Shown in pieces: positions 47,238-59,490 of a DNA stretch of 64,000 nt. The notes beneath the pieces are model-generated. The model had not been told where the DNA came from. It saw only the letters and a list, made by a program, of their open reading frames with translations, and ran no database searches. Each line of letters opens with the position of its first letter. Within the stretch, counting starts at the first letter, position 1. Made by a program: the position numbers and the translations under genes. This DNA comes from Hofstenia miamia (lineage: Eukaryota; Xenacoelomorpha; Acoela; Hofsteniidae). Location of the stretch: positions 190,305-254,304 of the forward strand of contig CABFPE010000496.1 of NCBI GenBank assembly GCA_900660155.1, in the 5' to 3' direction.

Positions 47238-48161
47238 TGTAGAATCAGTGGCTGGAGACTATAGCAGCATTACTAAGGAACTAATTGACTCAGCAGAAGG
47301 TTGCAAAAATGACCTTAATAGAGCAGCCACAATTCTAACAAAATAATAATAATAGATCTAGCAAACATCAGTAATTCATCCATTATAACCTGTAACTGTT
47401 TAGAGAGAAAACATCTAGGATGACAAATTCATATGACTTCCAGCCAAAGTGCTACCTGAGGGGAAGGCAGTTCATGATTTGAGTGCACAGTGCTATCTTA
47501 ATTGTCTTATAATTTATTATTGAGCTCAATACATATAAAACAGTTTTGATGTAGTTCTTATCCCTCAGCTCACTATTAAATAGCACATAATTGCTGTGCA
47601 TTCACATTAACCAACAGTATAAGATCATCACAGTGTAATAATGTTATTGGTGCATGGTGAAAGCAAATGAAGATCTTATCTTTGCTATATGTAACTGTAA
47701 CTTAATACAGTCAATGATTTGGGCTGCTAACTGTCCAAAAGCCATGCATAAAATTAGTTTGCAGTTAACAGTAACTCCCAAATTGTTACTGTGACTTACA
47801 CAATCAATATTATCAAAACAATTTAAAAAAAAAAATGTAAAGTGTAAGAGAGTTGAACACAGTTGAGGTAAGGTAAGCTCTATTGCTTGTTTGCTACAAT
47901 TTCTGCACTATTTATACATATTTTAAAATTATTACATGCTTTGTTTACAACTCAAGAAATCATATGATCATGTTTCCCCTGTAAATTCAATTGAGCAACA
48001 AAACAACATATCACATCATTGAGGGGATATAATTATAGCATTGTAAATTAAGCTTAAAAATAAGGAGCTGACCTCAAAGTGATGTAATCACAGAAATTAC
48101 AAAATAAGAAATAAATAGAAATCAAAATAAAATTTGCAAGAAGTCCCTGAGTGACTCTACA
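47238..48161 (-). mobile_element. Solo LTR (915-bp family), copy 3
   Basis: 924 bp starting TGTAGAATCAGTGGC and ending GTGACTCTACA, flanked by CTAA (47234-47237 and 48162-48165). It shares the CCAGCCAAAGTGCTA word and both ends with copy 1 at 28109 and has the same inverted orientation. The third-ORF frame reads through the target once it is removed. Confidence 0.75.
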
Positions 48162-48824
48162 CTAAAAGCAGCAAAAGAGATGAACAAAAAACTGGCCCAC
48201 AGTAGAGATTTAACCACTCATTCAAGAACACCACCCAACTGTAGAATACCTAACAACCCAGATACAACATTTTTAGAGATGAAAAAAAAAACTGAACTTG
48301 AGAAAAGCCATGTTCAACAACAAAAGCCCTGCAAGAAATTCAGCTGTCCAGATATTAGCACTATTTTTAACCACAAATAGTTCAATTGAATTATTGTTGG
48401 ACAGAAAAGAAAAAGAAATGATCTCCTTAAGGAAACAATATTTGATAATGATGTCACCTATCAGAGCCAATTTGAAATCATAGTAATTACCAGGAGTAGT
48501 AACTAATGTCTCATAAATTAAGTTAAAAAAAAGCTTTAACTTGCACCAAAAAATCTTCACCAAATTAAGAAGGAATTGCCTTAGGCAAAAATCTCAATAA
48601 TGTTACCAGCATCCCACATGGGCATATGCTATTTGCAACTACAAATCTTATTGAGCAGTAACACAAATTACATATGGGGAGCTACCTGTAAATCCAAGCT
48701 TGAAGTATTTCTAAAAGAACCCTGGTTGATAATAGCTATGTTGATAAAGCAGAAATGTTTCAACATGGTGGAAATTAGAAGTAGGATGCTGTACTTAATA
48801 TGTTAAACTAGATGAAAGACACAG

Positions 48825-49640
48825 TGTAGCATCATCTAAATAAATCTAAAAAGCTGCAAACTTTGAATGAAGATGAGAATAAGATCAAAGAAATGATGAT
48901 TAGAAATATTGTATTTAGATCAATTAGATTAATTGAGATTCATTTGTATTATGCAACCAAGAAACAATATGCATCAAAAATAAGAGATTAGTATTGGTCA
49001 ATAATAATACTTTTTGGCAAAATGAGGGGCCAAAGTTGCTTCCATTATTTTTAGCCAACATCTTGGCTAATAAAAAGTTTAAATTTGAAATCAACAGGTA
49101 ATTGTCTGGATTTGCTATAAATAGGTATTAAACATTGTAAGCAATTGATAAAGAATTTTATTTGGAATTCTTATTTTGTTCTACTACAATGGTTTGATTA
49201 TTTAATATGATGTCAAGCTAAATGAGTAGTGTTTAGTAGTGGTCTGGATCCATCATCAAGATTGATTCTAGGGTCTTTGTGCCAGACTATGAAAGTGTAC
49301 TTAGGTTAGGTGTAGGAGTTTTTCTCTTGTTTAGCTGACTAGTGATCACTTAATATGTGTATTACAATAATTAATTTCATGAAACATTTGGATGACCAAA
49401 ACCTAGGGAATATATTAACATTGTTTTAGATCCAAAGGATTGGTGAAACTGGATGTGGAGATCAGTTTCAGGCAGATGCCCATTATCAATCATTGGAGAA
49501 ATTGCTGCATGGCTTCATCACCTTAATAGTGAACAGTTAAATCTAGTTACATTGTGTTAATAGAAACAAAAGCTAAAGCAGCATCTAGTTAAAGTAAGTC
49601 CCTACCCTCACAACTATGACTAAGGTTGTATAGTAACAAA
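48825..49640 (+). mobile_element. Diverged LTR related to the main element's LTR
   Basis: Starts TGTAGCATCATC and shares with 41517-42342 the ordered words TTTTGGCAAAATGAGGGGC, CTATAAATAG, GATGTCAAGCTAAATG and GGAGTTTTTCTC, followed by TTTAGCTGACTA. Its 3' boundary is uncertain; the similarity fades after about 49350. It lies between relic 2 and relic 3 of the third ORF. Confidence 0.6.
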
Positions 49641-49749
49641 AGGATAAACTGTAATGATGCCTGGTAGAGGATGTTACAACAGTAATACATTGCAAAGAGA
49701 TATACCCTTATTTTTATTGAACAAAATTGTAACAACTGAACAAATACTA

Positions 49750-50500
49750 AAAGGAAGGAGAAGACAAAATCATCAGAATAATTGGAATTTAATCCAAATC
49801 AGAAACTGAGCTATTGGACAAAGTACAATTGCTAAATGAATCAGCAATCAAACTATCACAAAAAACACCACCAACAGAGTTAACTTTGAAAAATTTGGAA
49901 AGCTACCACAAATATGACAACTACAATGGAGATAAATGGCAACAGAAAATATCCTTGAGGAAAAATGATCACAAAAAGTTGATGATAAAGAGTATGAGGA
50001 CATAGTTCTGCCACAATATGATAAACTCATTACAAAGAAATTTAATTCTGCCAAAGGCTGTTTATCACTGAATCATTCAGAATTGCAGAAATTGTGCAAC
50101 TTTTAACACCAAGCAAACATCTTGCAGTCAATGTTGAATGTATTACTTCAAAAGTTAGTAATCTCAGAACAATGTAAACAGATATTCAGCAGATGCAGTT
50201 TATCTAAATGATTACAAATGGTAATGTCAAATGTATACAAAAATGCATGAATGCATGCAATGAACTGCCACTGTTATTCTCAGTGTCTATGATACTACTT
50301 AAATGGAGATTCAAATGAAAATAACTAGTAAAGACACCATTAGTAGACCATGACTCTTGGTAAATTTGGAATAAATATAGTCCAAAGTAGACAACGTCAA
50401 ACTTCATGAAAAATTTGCAAATCAAATGACTATAATTAAAGGAAATACATTGATGGATATATTGCACCCTTGGAACTATATACAAAAGGACACCCAATTT
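49750..50500 (+). pseudogene. Third-ORF relic 3, first part
   Basis: Contains SLNHSEL-type frames and, at about 50085-50160, EIVQLLTPSKHLAVNVEC and ITSKVSNL. These match the main copy's EELLKPYNKLAVDVEC and ITSKIEMK block. Frames before it are lysine/glutamate-rich as in the main copy. After reordering contigs, this relic continues at 54627-55028. Confidence 0.55.
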
Positions 50501-50506
50501 TAATGT

Positions 50507-50916
50507 GAATTGATTACACACTTAGATGGTTTACTTTAAGAAAATCTAAAATTCTAAGATGTAAAATATAAATAGTTAAAAGGTACTAGCAAACATTAAT
50601 TGCACTAATCCTATCCCAGTAAACATGGAACTGTTGTATTGGTGTTTAATAGGCATTGAATTGTTTGAGTCACATTTATAGTGCAGATTAGTGGTGGTGT
50701 GTAATTCTGTCTAGTAAAAAATATTTAAAAATAGGAATAATTTTAGTATTATAACAATTTGAAGATACATTTTTTAAAAACTGCATTTTTATTGATTTTA
50801 TTGATTTTTATTGTCAGTTGTTGTGAAAAGATGTTGTTTTGTAATGTTGTTTTAGTGCCATTATTATCTCATTCAACAACGTCATTACAACAGTTCTATG
50901 TTTACTGGGATAGCAC
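50507..50916. repeat. Contig-end overlap with 54217-54626
   Basis: 410 bp ending at TAGCAC before the N run are repeated without visible difference at 54217-54626. This shows that the contig starting at 54217 is the natural continuation of this one. Confidence 0.9.
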
Positions 50917-51121
50917 NNNNNNNNNNNNNNNNNNNNNNNNNNNNNNNNNNNNNNNNNNNNNNNNNNNNNNNNNNNNNNNNNNNNNNNNNNNNNNNNNNNN
51001 NNNNNNNNNNNNNNNNNNNNNNNNNNNNNNNNNNNNNNNNNNNNNNNNNNNNNNNNNNNNNNNNNNNNNNNNNNNNNNNNNNNNNNNNNNNNNNNNNNNN
51101 NNNNNNNNNNNNNNNNNNNNN
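50917..51121. other. Assembly gap (205 N)
   Basis: A run of N. The overlaps described in this region suggest the sequence to its right is not its true neighbour. Confidence 1.
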
Positions 51122-52303
51122 GAGGTCTGTTGATTATCCAGTCCAAATTGTGGACCCACTAAGTTACATATATGGTTATGTATAGGGAAATAATAAACCT
51201 CTCATTCGTAAGTCAACAAGTACATGCACTTATACAACCTAACACTGTGATGATACCATGCAGTTGGCTAGCACGAATATCTGGCAATTACAGATTATTT
51301 AATAGTGAGCTGAGAGATAACAGTGAAAATGAGAGTCTGTATTTTTTGAGGTGAGATAGAAATTAAAAAGTGAGACAAATAGGGTAGCACCAGTCAATAG
51401 GCTAAGCACTTTACTTATGGATGCTCTGCTTTGGCTGGAAGCCATATGAATTAGTCATCCTGGATTTTACCTAAAAGTAGTTTTGTTACTTGGATGAATT
51501 ACCAATGTTACATCTATACGTTATACGTTCTATGTTATTCTGTTTCTTGGAATCATGGCTGTACTGTAAACGCCATTTAAACCTTCTGCAGAGTCAATTA
51601 AGTTTCTAGCTAAGTTACCCTACCAGCCCACGATTCTACATTATCTACAAATTAGCAATTTGTAGTAAATAGATTTAGTTAAACTGAAAGAACTCGTTTT
51701 AGGTTTATCCTAAATAAAGTGAATAAGGTGTAGAAAATTAACCTTATGATAACACTGTTTACACTGTTTAAGTTCCTTGCATAGCTTTTAGATATTAGAG
51801 AATTAATAACAACTTCAAATATGCATTTATTTCCAATATATGATATACTAAATAACATTATTCTGCATAACAACAAATTTATTAGCATTTTTGTTTCTAT
51901 TTGCAGCTACATGTAAAATTTGAATTATGATGCAAGCTTTAATTCTAAAAACTCCAATACCCAAAAATTTAGCTAATGAAGATTACTTTTGAGCCCTGTC
52001 AAAAGCATGACAGTTGTGCTGATAATAAGAATTAAGCATATACAATGATCCCAGTTGTTGGATGTAGCTTAAGCTTGCATTTATTTATAATCAAACAAAT
52101 ATAAAGCAAGAGTGATTATATAAAAGCAGATTATTACCTGTATAACTATTAACAATCACTTTTTAATTGGAAAGAGTACACAACAAAGATAATCAACTAA
52201 ATGTAATATATCAAAAATCACTATTTTTTTGGAATTTGCCTTTTAGAAGCTACTGAAATACATGTTCAATTTTAGTAGTAATCTTACATTAGTTACTCTA
52301 GTA
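51122..52303. other. Misordered contig: end of a solo LTR and flank
   Basis: 51122-51322 equals 54015-54215, the middle of a 915-bp-family LTR. 51323-51640 supplies the rest of that LTR, ending CACGATTCTACA, followed by TTAT. 51521-52303 equals 55556-56338. No gene seen. Confidence 0.8.
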
Positions 52304-52304
52304 N

Positions 52305-53610
52305 AGAGGAGTATTGCTATACACAAATTACTAGACACTACAATTTTTAACATATACAAGGAATGCTTTTATTGAGAAAGGCTCTATTGAAGCTTTCACA
52401 GAACATTAAATGAAGGAGCATTGTCTACCTGATGTGTACACATTAAGATTGTTAACATTAGGATTATTGTGGCTCAGTTCTAGACTAATGTTCCTATATA
52501 AAATGTGAGTTTTAATCTCTTGTTCTCAGTCATTGCCAGCCACAATTGATGATGGACATGGTTTCAAAGGTTAAATCTGATGCATCTGATGCCTCTCCAC
52601 AAGATTAACCCAATTGATAGGAGTCAGCCAAGCCTACGCCTTAGTTTTGCATGTTTGAGTGAAGAGCTGTCAAATGGATCCTTTTGGACCAAATCCTCCT
52701 CCATTGGCCACACAAGAAAAGTCGCCGAGTCTGGCTTGGGGCGGCATGTAACATCGCTGGTAGTTGTTGCTATTTATCAGCCAGACCTTGCGCTTTTCTT
52801 GTTAGTGACTGGTATTTGTAAATATTGTAAATAACTTGTATATATAGAGCAATGCATTTTGTAAATAGAAATAGTTTGAACTGTATTCTCTTTGTGTTCA
52901 CTAGAATCACACCCCAGTGATTCTACATTTTGAAATTTATTGTATTATTGATAGAAGTGGTTTATAAGTGATATAATACCTTTCTAATATATTTTAATAT
53001 AATTATTAAGGTTCAAATTTATCAAAGAAAAACATTGATTTTAAAAAATGTCTAAATTTACTTATTTAGCAAAAGACTGAAATTTGAATATAAGATGCTT
53101 AGACTGAATAACAACTTTGATTATTTTAAAATGAAATTTTAGGGATGTTTAAAGTATTATTCAAGAATACTAAAAATAAAATTTGTTCATTCATTGCTTT
53201 TATTCCACTACTCACAACCAATAATTCACTGGGAATAATCACTCTTACATATACATAACTTTGAATTAGTGTTAACATGTATTCTTGCTAAATTTGTTCT
53301 ATGCAAGGGATGACAATACTGCAAGAAAATAAGACCTCCCACAATTTAACTTAGAGTGAAAGATGACTTAGTTGGCAACATCAATAGAGAATCTGGGAAT
53401 TTGGTGGAAAAATATTACTAATCCCAATAATACAAATTGTTTAAGCTTACATCTATCTTAAATAATATAACAAATAATAAATTCAATCAAGTAACTCAAA
53501 CATGATTTCTAGTTGTATTGATAAGTAATGGAAAGGTATTTTATTAAGCTTCTTAACACACATTTCTATTAAAGTTATATACAGTGTAAACTTACTTTTA
53601 GCTGATTTAT
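52305..53610. other. Misordered contig: third-ORF tail, TRIM-like internal part, flank
   Basis: 52305-52486 equals 54847-55028, the tail of third-ORF relic 3. 52487-52746 carries sequence homologous to the TRIM internal region. After the LTR at 52747-52927 comes AT-rich flank without recognisable genes. Confidence 0.6.
52747..52927 (+). mobile_element. Short LTR (TRIM family), copy
   Basis: 181 bp beginning TGTAACATCGCTGG and ending CAGTGATTCTACA, preceded by the purine tract TTGGGGCGGCA. Identical except for one or two bases to 55289-55469, and related to the two LTRs at 46164-46772. Confidence 0.7.
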
Positions 53611-54215
53611 TGGAGAGTTGCTTGGGGACTCTTTCGATTTTATTCTTTATGAATTATTTTGTATTTTTATGTCACCATGACGTCAGTATTTATTTTGCTC
53701 TCAGGTTGCTATTGTTAATTTGATGTCCCCTCAGTGGTGCTTATTATTGCTCAAATTGAATTTATGAGGGAACAGAAATTGACCATGTTTAAACTATGTA
53801 GACATCTGATTTTGTAAACAAAGGCAGGTAATAACTAAACTTTGGTATAAAACCTGAGAGAACTGTAGTGATCACTTAATAGATTTTATCTACTCTCAAC
53901 TGCCATCTTTACAGTTGTATTTTTATTTATATTTTATCTTTATGAAAACTATTGCTTAAGATCAGCAACAATTCGGGAGTGCTTTCACTAGCACAGGGCG
54001 ACAAGTTGCTTCTGGAGGTCTGTTGATTATCCAGTCCAAATTGTGGACCCACTAAGTTACATATATGGTTATGTATAGGGAAATAATAAACCTCTCATTC
54101 GTAAGTCAACAAGTACATGCACTTATACAACCTAACACTGTGATGATACCATGCAGTTGGCTAGCACGAATATCTGGCAATTACAGATTATTTAATAGTG
54201 AGCTGAGAGATAACA
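53611..54215 (+). mobile_element. Solo LTR (915-bp family), copy 4, first part
   Basis: Starts TGGAGAGTTGCTTGGGG after TTAT and is homologous to 42424 onward (shared ATGACGTCAG, TGATGTCCCCTCA, GGGAGTGC words). The contig ends at 54215, and the remainder lies at 51323-51640, again followed by TTAT. The matching 4-bp duplication across two contigs confirms their adjacency. Confidence 0.7.
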
Positions 54216-54626
54216 NGAATTGATTACACACTTAGATGGTTTACTTTAAGAAAATCTAAAATTCTAAGATGTAAAATATAAATAGTTAAAAGGTACTAGC
54301 AAACATTAATTGCACTAATCCTATCCCAGTAAACATGGAACTGTTGTATTGGTGTTTAATAGGCATTGAATTGTTTGAGTCACATTTATAGTGCAGATTA
54401 GTGGTGGTGTGTAATTCTGTCTAGTAAAAAATATTTAAAAATAGGAATAATTTTAGTATTATAACAATTTGAAGATACATTTTTTAAAAACTGCATTTTT
54501 ATTGATTTTATTGATTTTTATTGTCAGTTGTTGTGAAAAGATGTTGTTTTGTAATGTTGTTTTAGTGCCATTATTATCTCATTCAACAACGTCATTACAA
54601 CAGTTCTATGTTTACTGGGATAGCAC

Positions 54627-55028
54627 AAGAACAAGAAACTAACAACATAAGCTTCTTCTACATACTCTAATGGTATCAGGCTCCTCACTAGAAACATTTG
54701 AATTCCATTACCCAATTTACTCTATGCTGTACAGTAAAGTACATACAACTGATGTAGGTGCTATTATGACTCTAATGGTTGCACTTAAAGGATTGAAACT
54801 TTAAGTCAGATTCTATGATATTTTCTGTGAGAAAATGCGCAAAAATAGAGGAGTATTGCTATACACAAATTACTAGACACTACAATTTTTAACATATACA
54901 AGGAATGCTTTTATTGAGAAAGGCTCTATTGAAGCTTTCACAGAACATTAAATGAAGGAGCATTGTCTACCTGATGTGTACACATTAAGATTGTTAACAT
55001 TAGGATTATTGTGGCTCAGTTCTAGACT
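54627..55028 (+). pseudogene. Third-ORF relic 3, C-terminal part
   Basis: Frames read ETNNISFFY, then ETFEFHYPIYSMLYSK and AIMTLMVALKGLKL, then VRFYDIFCEKMRKN. They match NNISFFYKDVMN, the FFYPDT block, LMALMIAIKGIHL and QKYYKIFSRKMNE of the main copy in order (39945-40140). Stops and a frameshift are present. The overlap with 50507-50916 places it directly after the first part of relic 3. Confidence 0.65.
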
Positions 55029-55288
55029 TGTTTGCCTATGTAACTTGAAAGCTAGTTACTTAGGTTTCACCCCTTGTCATCTGTGGCAAAATGTTTCATG
55101 AAAATTGGCTGCTGTTTGTGTGGTGGAAGTAGGGTGAGAACCCCATCACAGAGTTGTGTTTGTTGTTGTATTTTAGTATAAACTTAATCATCAGTTGGTT
55201 TCTTACAAATTGACAACTTTATTTTGTGACTATATTTTAATTCATTTGCTTAACTTTGAATATACCAATTTTCATGTAAATGGCTTTG

Positions 55289-55469
55289 TGTAACATCGCT
55301 GGTAGTTGTTGCTATTTATCAGCCAGACCTCGCGCTTTTCTTGTTAGTGACTGGTATTTGTAAATATTGTAAATAACTTGTATATATAGAGCAATGCATT
55401 TTGTAAATAGAAATAGTTTGAACTGTATTCTCTTTGTGTTCACTAGAATCACACCCCAGTGATTCTACA
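55289..55469 (+). mobile_element. Short LTR (TRIM family), copy
   Basis: 181 bp TGTAACATCG to GATTCTACA. Its right flank equals that of 52747-52927 up to 55554/53012, but its left flank is different and lacks a purine tract, as expected for a solo LTR or an alternative assembly path. Confidence 0.7.
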
Positions 55470-55555
55470 TTTTGAAATTTATTGTATTATTGATAGAAGT
55501 GGTTTATAAGTGATATAATACCTTTCTAATATATTTTAATATAATTATTAAGGTN

Positions 55556-56554
55556 TTATACGTTCTATGTTATTCTGTTTCTTGGAATCATGGCTGTACT
55601 GTAAACGCCATTTAAACCTTCTGCAGAGTCAATTAAGTTTCTAGCTAAGTTACCCTACCAGCCCACGATTCTACATTATCTACAAATTAGCAATTTGTAG
55701 TAAATAGATTTAGTTAAACTGAAAGAACTTGTTTTAGGTTTATCCTAAATAAAGTGAATAAGGTGTAGAAAATTAACCTTATGATAACACTGTTTACACT
55801 GTTTAAGTTCCTTGCATAGCTTTTAGATATTAGAGAATTAATAACAACTTCAAATATGCATTTATTTCCAATATATGATATACTAAATAACATTATTCTG
55901 CATAACAACAAATTTATTAGCATTTTTGTTTCTATTTGCAGCTACATGTAAAATTTGAATTATGATGCAAGCTTTAATTCTAAAAACTCCAATACCCAAA
56001 AATTTAGCTAATGAAGATTACTTTTGAGCCCTGTCAAAAGCATGACAGTTGTGCTGATAATAAGAATTAAGCATATACAATGATCCCAGTTGTTGGATGT
56101 AGCTTAAGCTTGCATTTATTTATAATCAAACAAATATAAAGCAAGAGTGATTATATAAAAGCAGATTATTACCTGTATAACTATTAACAATCACTTTTTA
56201 ATTGGAAAGAGTACACAACAAAGATAATCAACTAAATGTAATATATCAAAAATCACTATTTTTTTGGAATTTGCCTTTTAGAAGCTACTGAAATACATGT
56301 TCAATTTTAGTAGTAATCTTACATTAGTTACTCTAGTAGCATAAAAGAAAATAGGATAAATTTATATATTAGCTAAAATCTAATAAGAGTGCAAATAACT
56401 TAACTTTTCTGTTGCTTTTCCTAAGGTTATCTTTTGCACTGTGTGATGTATTCATTTAAGTGTGCTAATAATTGCAACATACAATCCTGATTTGCTAAAG
56501 CTTAAGTTTCAAATAGAAACTAATCTGTATACTAAATGAAACCAATTTTAATAT
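55556..56554. other. LTR end and flank, no gene
   Basis: 55556-56338 repeats 51521-52303 (the end of the 915-bp-family LTR to 55675 and its flank). The rest is AT-rich without a supported gene. Confidence 0.6.
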
Positions 56555-57805
56555 TTTGCAGGATGTCATCACAATAATTACATTAAGTAATTCTCCAAAA
56601 ACCTCATCTACTATTTGTTGCATATTATCTCAAACTGTTGATAAACTATGGGATAACAGTTTCAATAACACATTGATCTTTAGCAGAATATCATTCTTCC
56701 TTATAATTTTGGTCATTATTAAAATGTTTACTGTATGACTTTCAATAGTTGGCACATTCTTCAGCATCATCATCAATATCATGAATGTGTTCATCTTCCA
56801 AATTTACATAGCTTTGTACACTTTTCATTAGTGTGATCCATTAATCAGCTTTTTTAGCATTTTGCTTTTTTAGGTTTTGTAGATTATTCACTATTGTTTC
56901 TGAAATAACTACTGATTTTGTTTGAATGATGATAGTTTTAGGAATTGGCATCATTTGTGCTACATCTTTATTCATTCTTGCTAAATTATTGACTATTACT
57001 TTAGAGACTAGTGTTTGTAAGTCATATTCTAGGTTGCACTTGATTTTAATTTGCTCATTTATATAGAAGAATAATCATCATAATATTTGCATAAATTTTT
57101 CAAATGATATTCAATTAAAATTGTGCAACTGCTTGGCCTTGCATATGAGAACATTATTCTGATATTTTACAAGTAGTGTGCTATAATATTGCATGAAGTT
57201 TTCAAATTGTTCCAGTTTTACATTGGAATCTCACAACAAATAGTGGTTGTACATCTCTTCAGACAGTCAAAGTGAAAAGTAAGTAGTTGCCATATCTTGA
57301 TTGATACATTGTTTTTTATTTAATTTGAATATGAAAAACTATTCATTTATTTTTTGTGAAATAGCAATAATTTTTCCCAAGAACTTTGTCATACAATATT
57401 TTTCAAGGATGATTTATTTTGTTGCTGTACTGTATTTGGTAGCATCAATTGTATCAATATAGGTTTATGTTTTCCACACATATTTTGGAATGTTTTTTAC
57501 TCTGTACTCATATTGATCTCACCTAGTGCTTTGGTTCTATTTAAAAGCATATTTGTTTCATTATTTAGTATCTTATTAATTTCATTTTGCAACAGTTTTC
57601 TTCATCAATGTCTTCTTTGTGTTCTGCTAACACTGGTATTCATTGATTCATTGGCAGGTAAAATTATTGTGATGGTGTAGGGTGAGCTTTGTACTCTAAC
57701 AAAATCTGTTCTCCTATTATGAAGGATGTTTGCCATTAAAAGCTTATAATATTTAATACTATACTTAAGCTGCCTGGGAGGTAAGACATAGTCAGGGTCA
57801 TGCAC
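56555..57805 (-). pseudogene. Third-ORF relic 4, inverted
   Basis: On the minus strand, from high to low coordinate, the frames read KYYKLLMANILHNRRTDFVR then PYTITIILPANESMNTSV (matching HPYFMGTLKMRNNVLK and PIVNVIISYPRDLNETLE of the main copy). Later come PKTIIIQTKSVVISETIV and NNLQNLKKQNAKKAD (matching SPINTQIKNLLLKEYVEK and ISPEKMKKLKQTIKKND). It ends in an aspartate-rich NLEDEHIHDIDDDAEE stretch. Stops are present. The opposite orientation shows an independent insertion of a third-ORF-bearing element. Confidence 0.55.
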
Positions 57806-59009
57806 TAAGCTAAATTTTGGTCACTTAGTCCTTAAATATTGGTTTAGGGGTGTTATAACATGAGATAATGGCCTAGGTGTGAGCATGAAATTAAATTTAG
57901 ATATGTAAAAATCCTAGGCCTAATCTTCATTTCTTACTCACACAGGATTGAATTTGTTCTGTTTTATTTTTTTTACTGTTATGAAATGTTTTATTTCTCA
58001 TTAGAGTAATTTTCTTGAAGTAAAAACACTAAAGAGTTAGATTAAACTTTCAAATGTTATATAGTTCATTGTTGAAAGGTAAACAAATGCTCTATGCAAA
58101 GACATTTTTAAGTTAACAAATTACTTTTGTTAGATAAAAACATGAAAATTAAATTATTCAGGTTTGTTCATTATTTTCCAAAGTGTGTTCAAAGGTTCTT
58201 GGAGAAAAGGAGCTTTAAAAGAGCTTAGCAACAAAGTAGTTATTGGCTTTACAACTGCTAAAGATACATTGACGATAAATTTTTATAATTAACATTATCT
58301 CTTTCTTGATTAATATCAATACACACATAGGCATCTACTAATTGATGATTACCACTACATATACTGTTAACATTAAATATAAATATTTGATGTAGGTAAT
58401 TTATAAGGTAACAAAAACTTGAAAGACAAAAACTAACTGTTTCCTACTTAATCTAAAGATTAGTTCAAGAAGTTGCATGTCAAAGTTTTGAATGATCTGT
58501 AAGCTTAAGTTTTTAAATAACTTATACTTAAAATTTAGCCTACAAGTATATTGAAAGTTCACTCCTATTGACATCAGAGTACAGTTGGAAGCCAATATTT
58601 CTTAAGATTTCTTATGCTGACCTTAGTAGTGCTTCAGACAGAAAATATGTGAAATTTGCTGATGGTTACACTTGTTTTGCTGGCATCAAAATGCAAGACT
58701 TTGTTGATACTGGGTAATGCATTTGTCCTATTTTCGTTAAAAAAAATGGATGCCTGTTCTGATGATCCCAGTCTCAAGAACTACTGGTTGGGTAAAGAGG
58801 AGATCTGCTCCTGGATCCCCTCGCATCTATTCTGCACATAGCCCATCTAAAGTGTTAGTTTCAAGATTTACTAGAAACTTGCTTCATATCTTATATCCTA
58901 TCTGTGTTAAAGAAAGCTATATGTACTTAATGAAAGCACTGAAGCATCTCAACTTCACGTTCACTGTACTCTGATTTTATTCTCTATGTTACAATATATG
59001 CTTGACATT
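57806..59009. other. No supported gene
   Basis: AT-rich with short frames. 58750-58974 is open and reads SRFTRNLLHILYPICV, but no family could be recognised. It may belong to the LINE remnant that follows. Confidence 0.4.
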
Positions 59010-59275
59010 CTAGAGTGGTGAAAAGGAATAATTCGTCAACTGGTTAGATTCTGTCCAGAAACGTGCTGTACACCTCTGTATAATCGAATTTTTGCATCCA
59101 TAGGGTCTAACATCTACAAACATGATAAAAATGTGCATCATTCAGTGTCTGCTTTATACCAAGGTGGATGTATTACTTAATATGCGCACTTGGATCTACC
59201 TTCTGAAGCAAAAACAGATTGAAATCTGTATCCATTCCCAATACGTCTTGGGCCATCAATAAATTTGTTTCCCTT
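59010..59275 (+). pseudogene. LINE reverse-transcriptase ORF, C-terminal remnant
   Basis: Plus-strand frames read NWLDSVQKRAVHLC, then after a frame change NVHHSVSALYQGGC and LYPFPIRLGPS. The order L-D-x-V-Q-K-R-A-(V/I)-x-L, V-x-x-x-S-x-(L/F)-Y, then P-F-x-x-x-L/P is that of the tail of jockey/CR1-type ORF2 proteins. Several stops interrupt it. Confidence 0.5.
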
Positions 59276-59490
59276 GAATAAGCCGAAACTTTTTAATATA
59301 TTTTATATATTCTGGAAATTAGAGCTTCCTTATCTCGACAGTTGAATTCCGAATTATTTAATAAACCTTTCATATTAAATTATGGATTTCTATCACGAGC
59401 AAGTTGTACATTCTCATTGAATTACTTTGTTTAGTTAAGAACACTAATTTGTATTGTTAGTAAACAACAATTGATGAGGCATCCCTTGCA

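Larger units (their letters stand above)
45420..48824 (+). pseudogene. Third-ORF relic 2
   Basis: Pieces read TRKKHELTSLKEVIKHIVSI, FEILKVNYHKL (46021-46115, matching KKTTEEWAEVNIEVLFKKYHK of the main copy), DSYMVPILLTLLWQV joined across a solo LTR to KAAKEMNKKLAHSRD (47190-47237 plus 48162-48215), and IFDNDVTYQSQFEIIVI (about 48440-48485, matching KQYFYYDVTKWVKIVTM). It is interrupted by a TRIM-like element and a solo LTR, and ends just before TGTAGCATCATC. No RT or integrase motif was found in it. Confidence 0.5.

Noticed and set aside
50759-51185. Frames spanning the gap at 50917-51121
   Set aside because: They consist mostly of unknown residues, and the contigs on the two sides are probably not neighbours.
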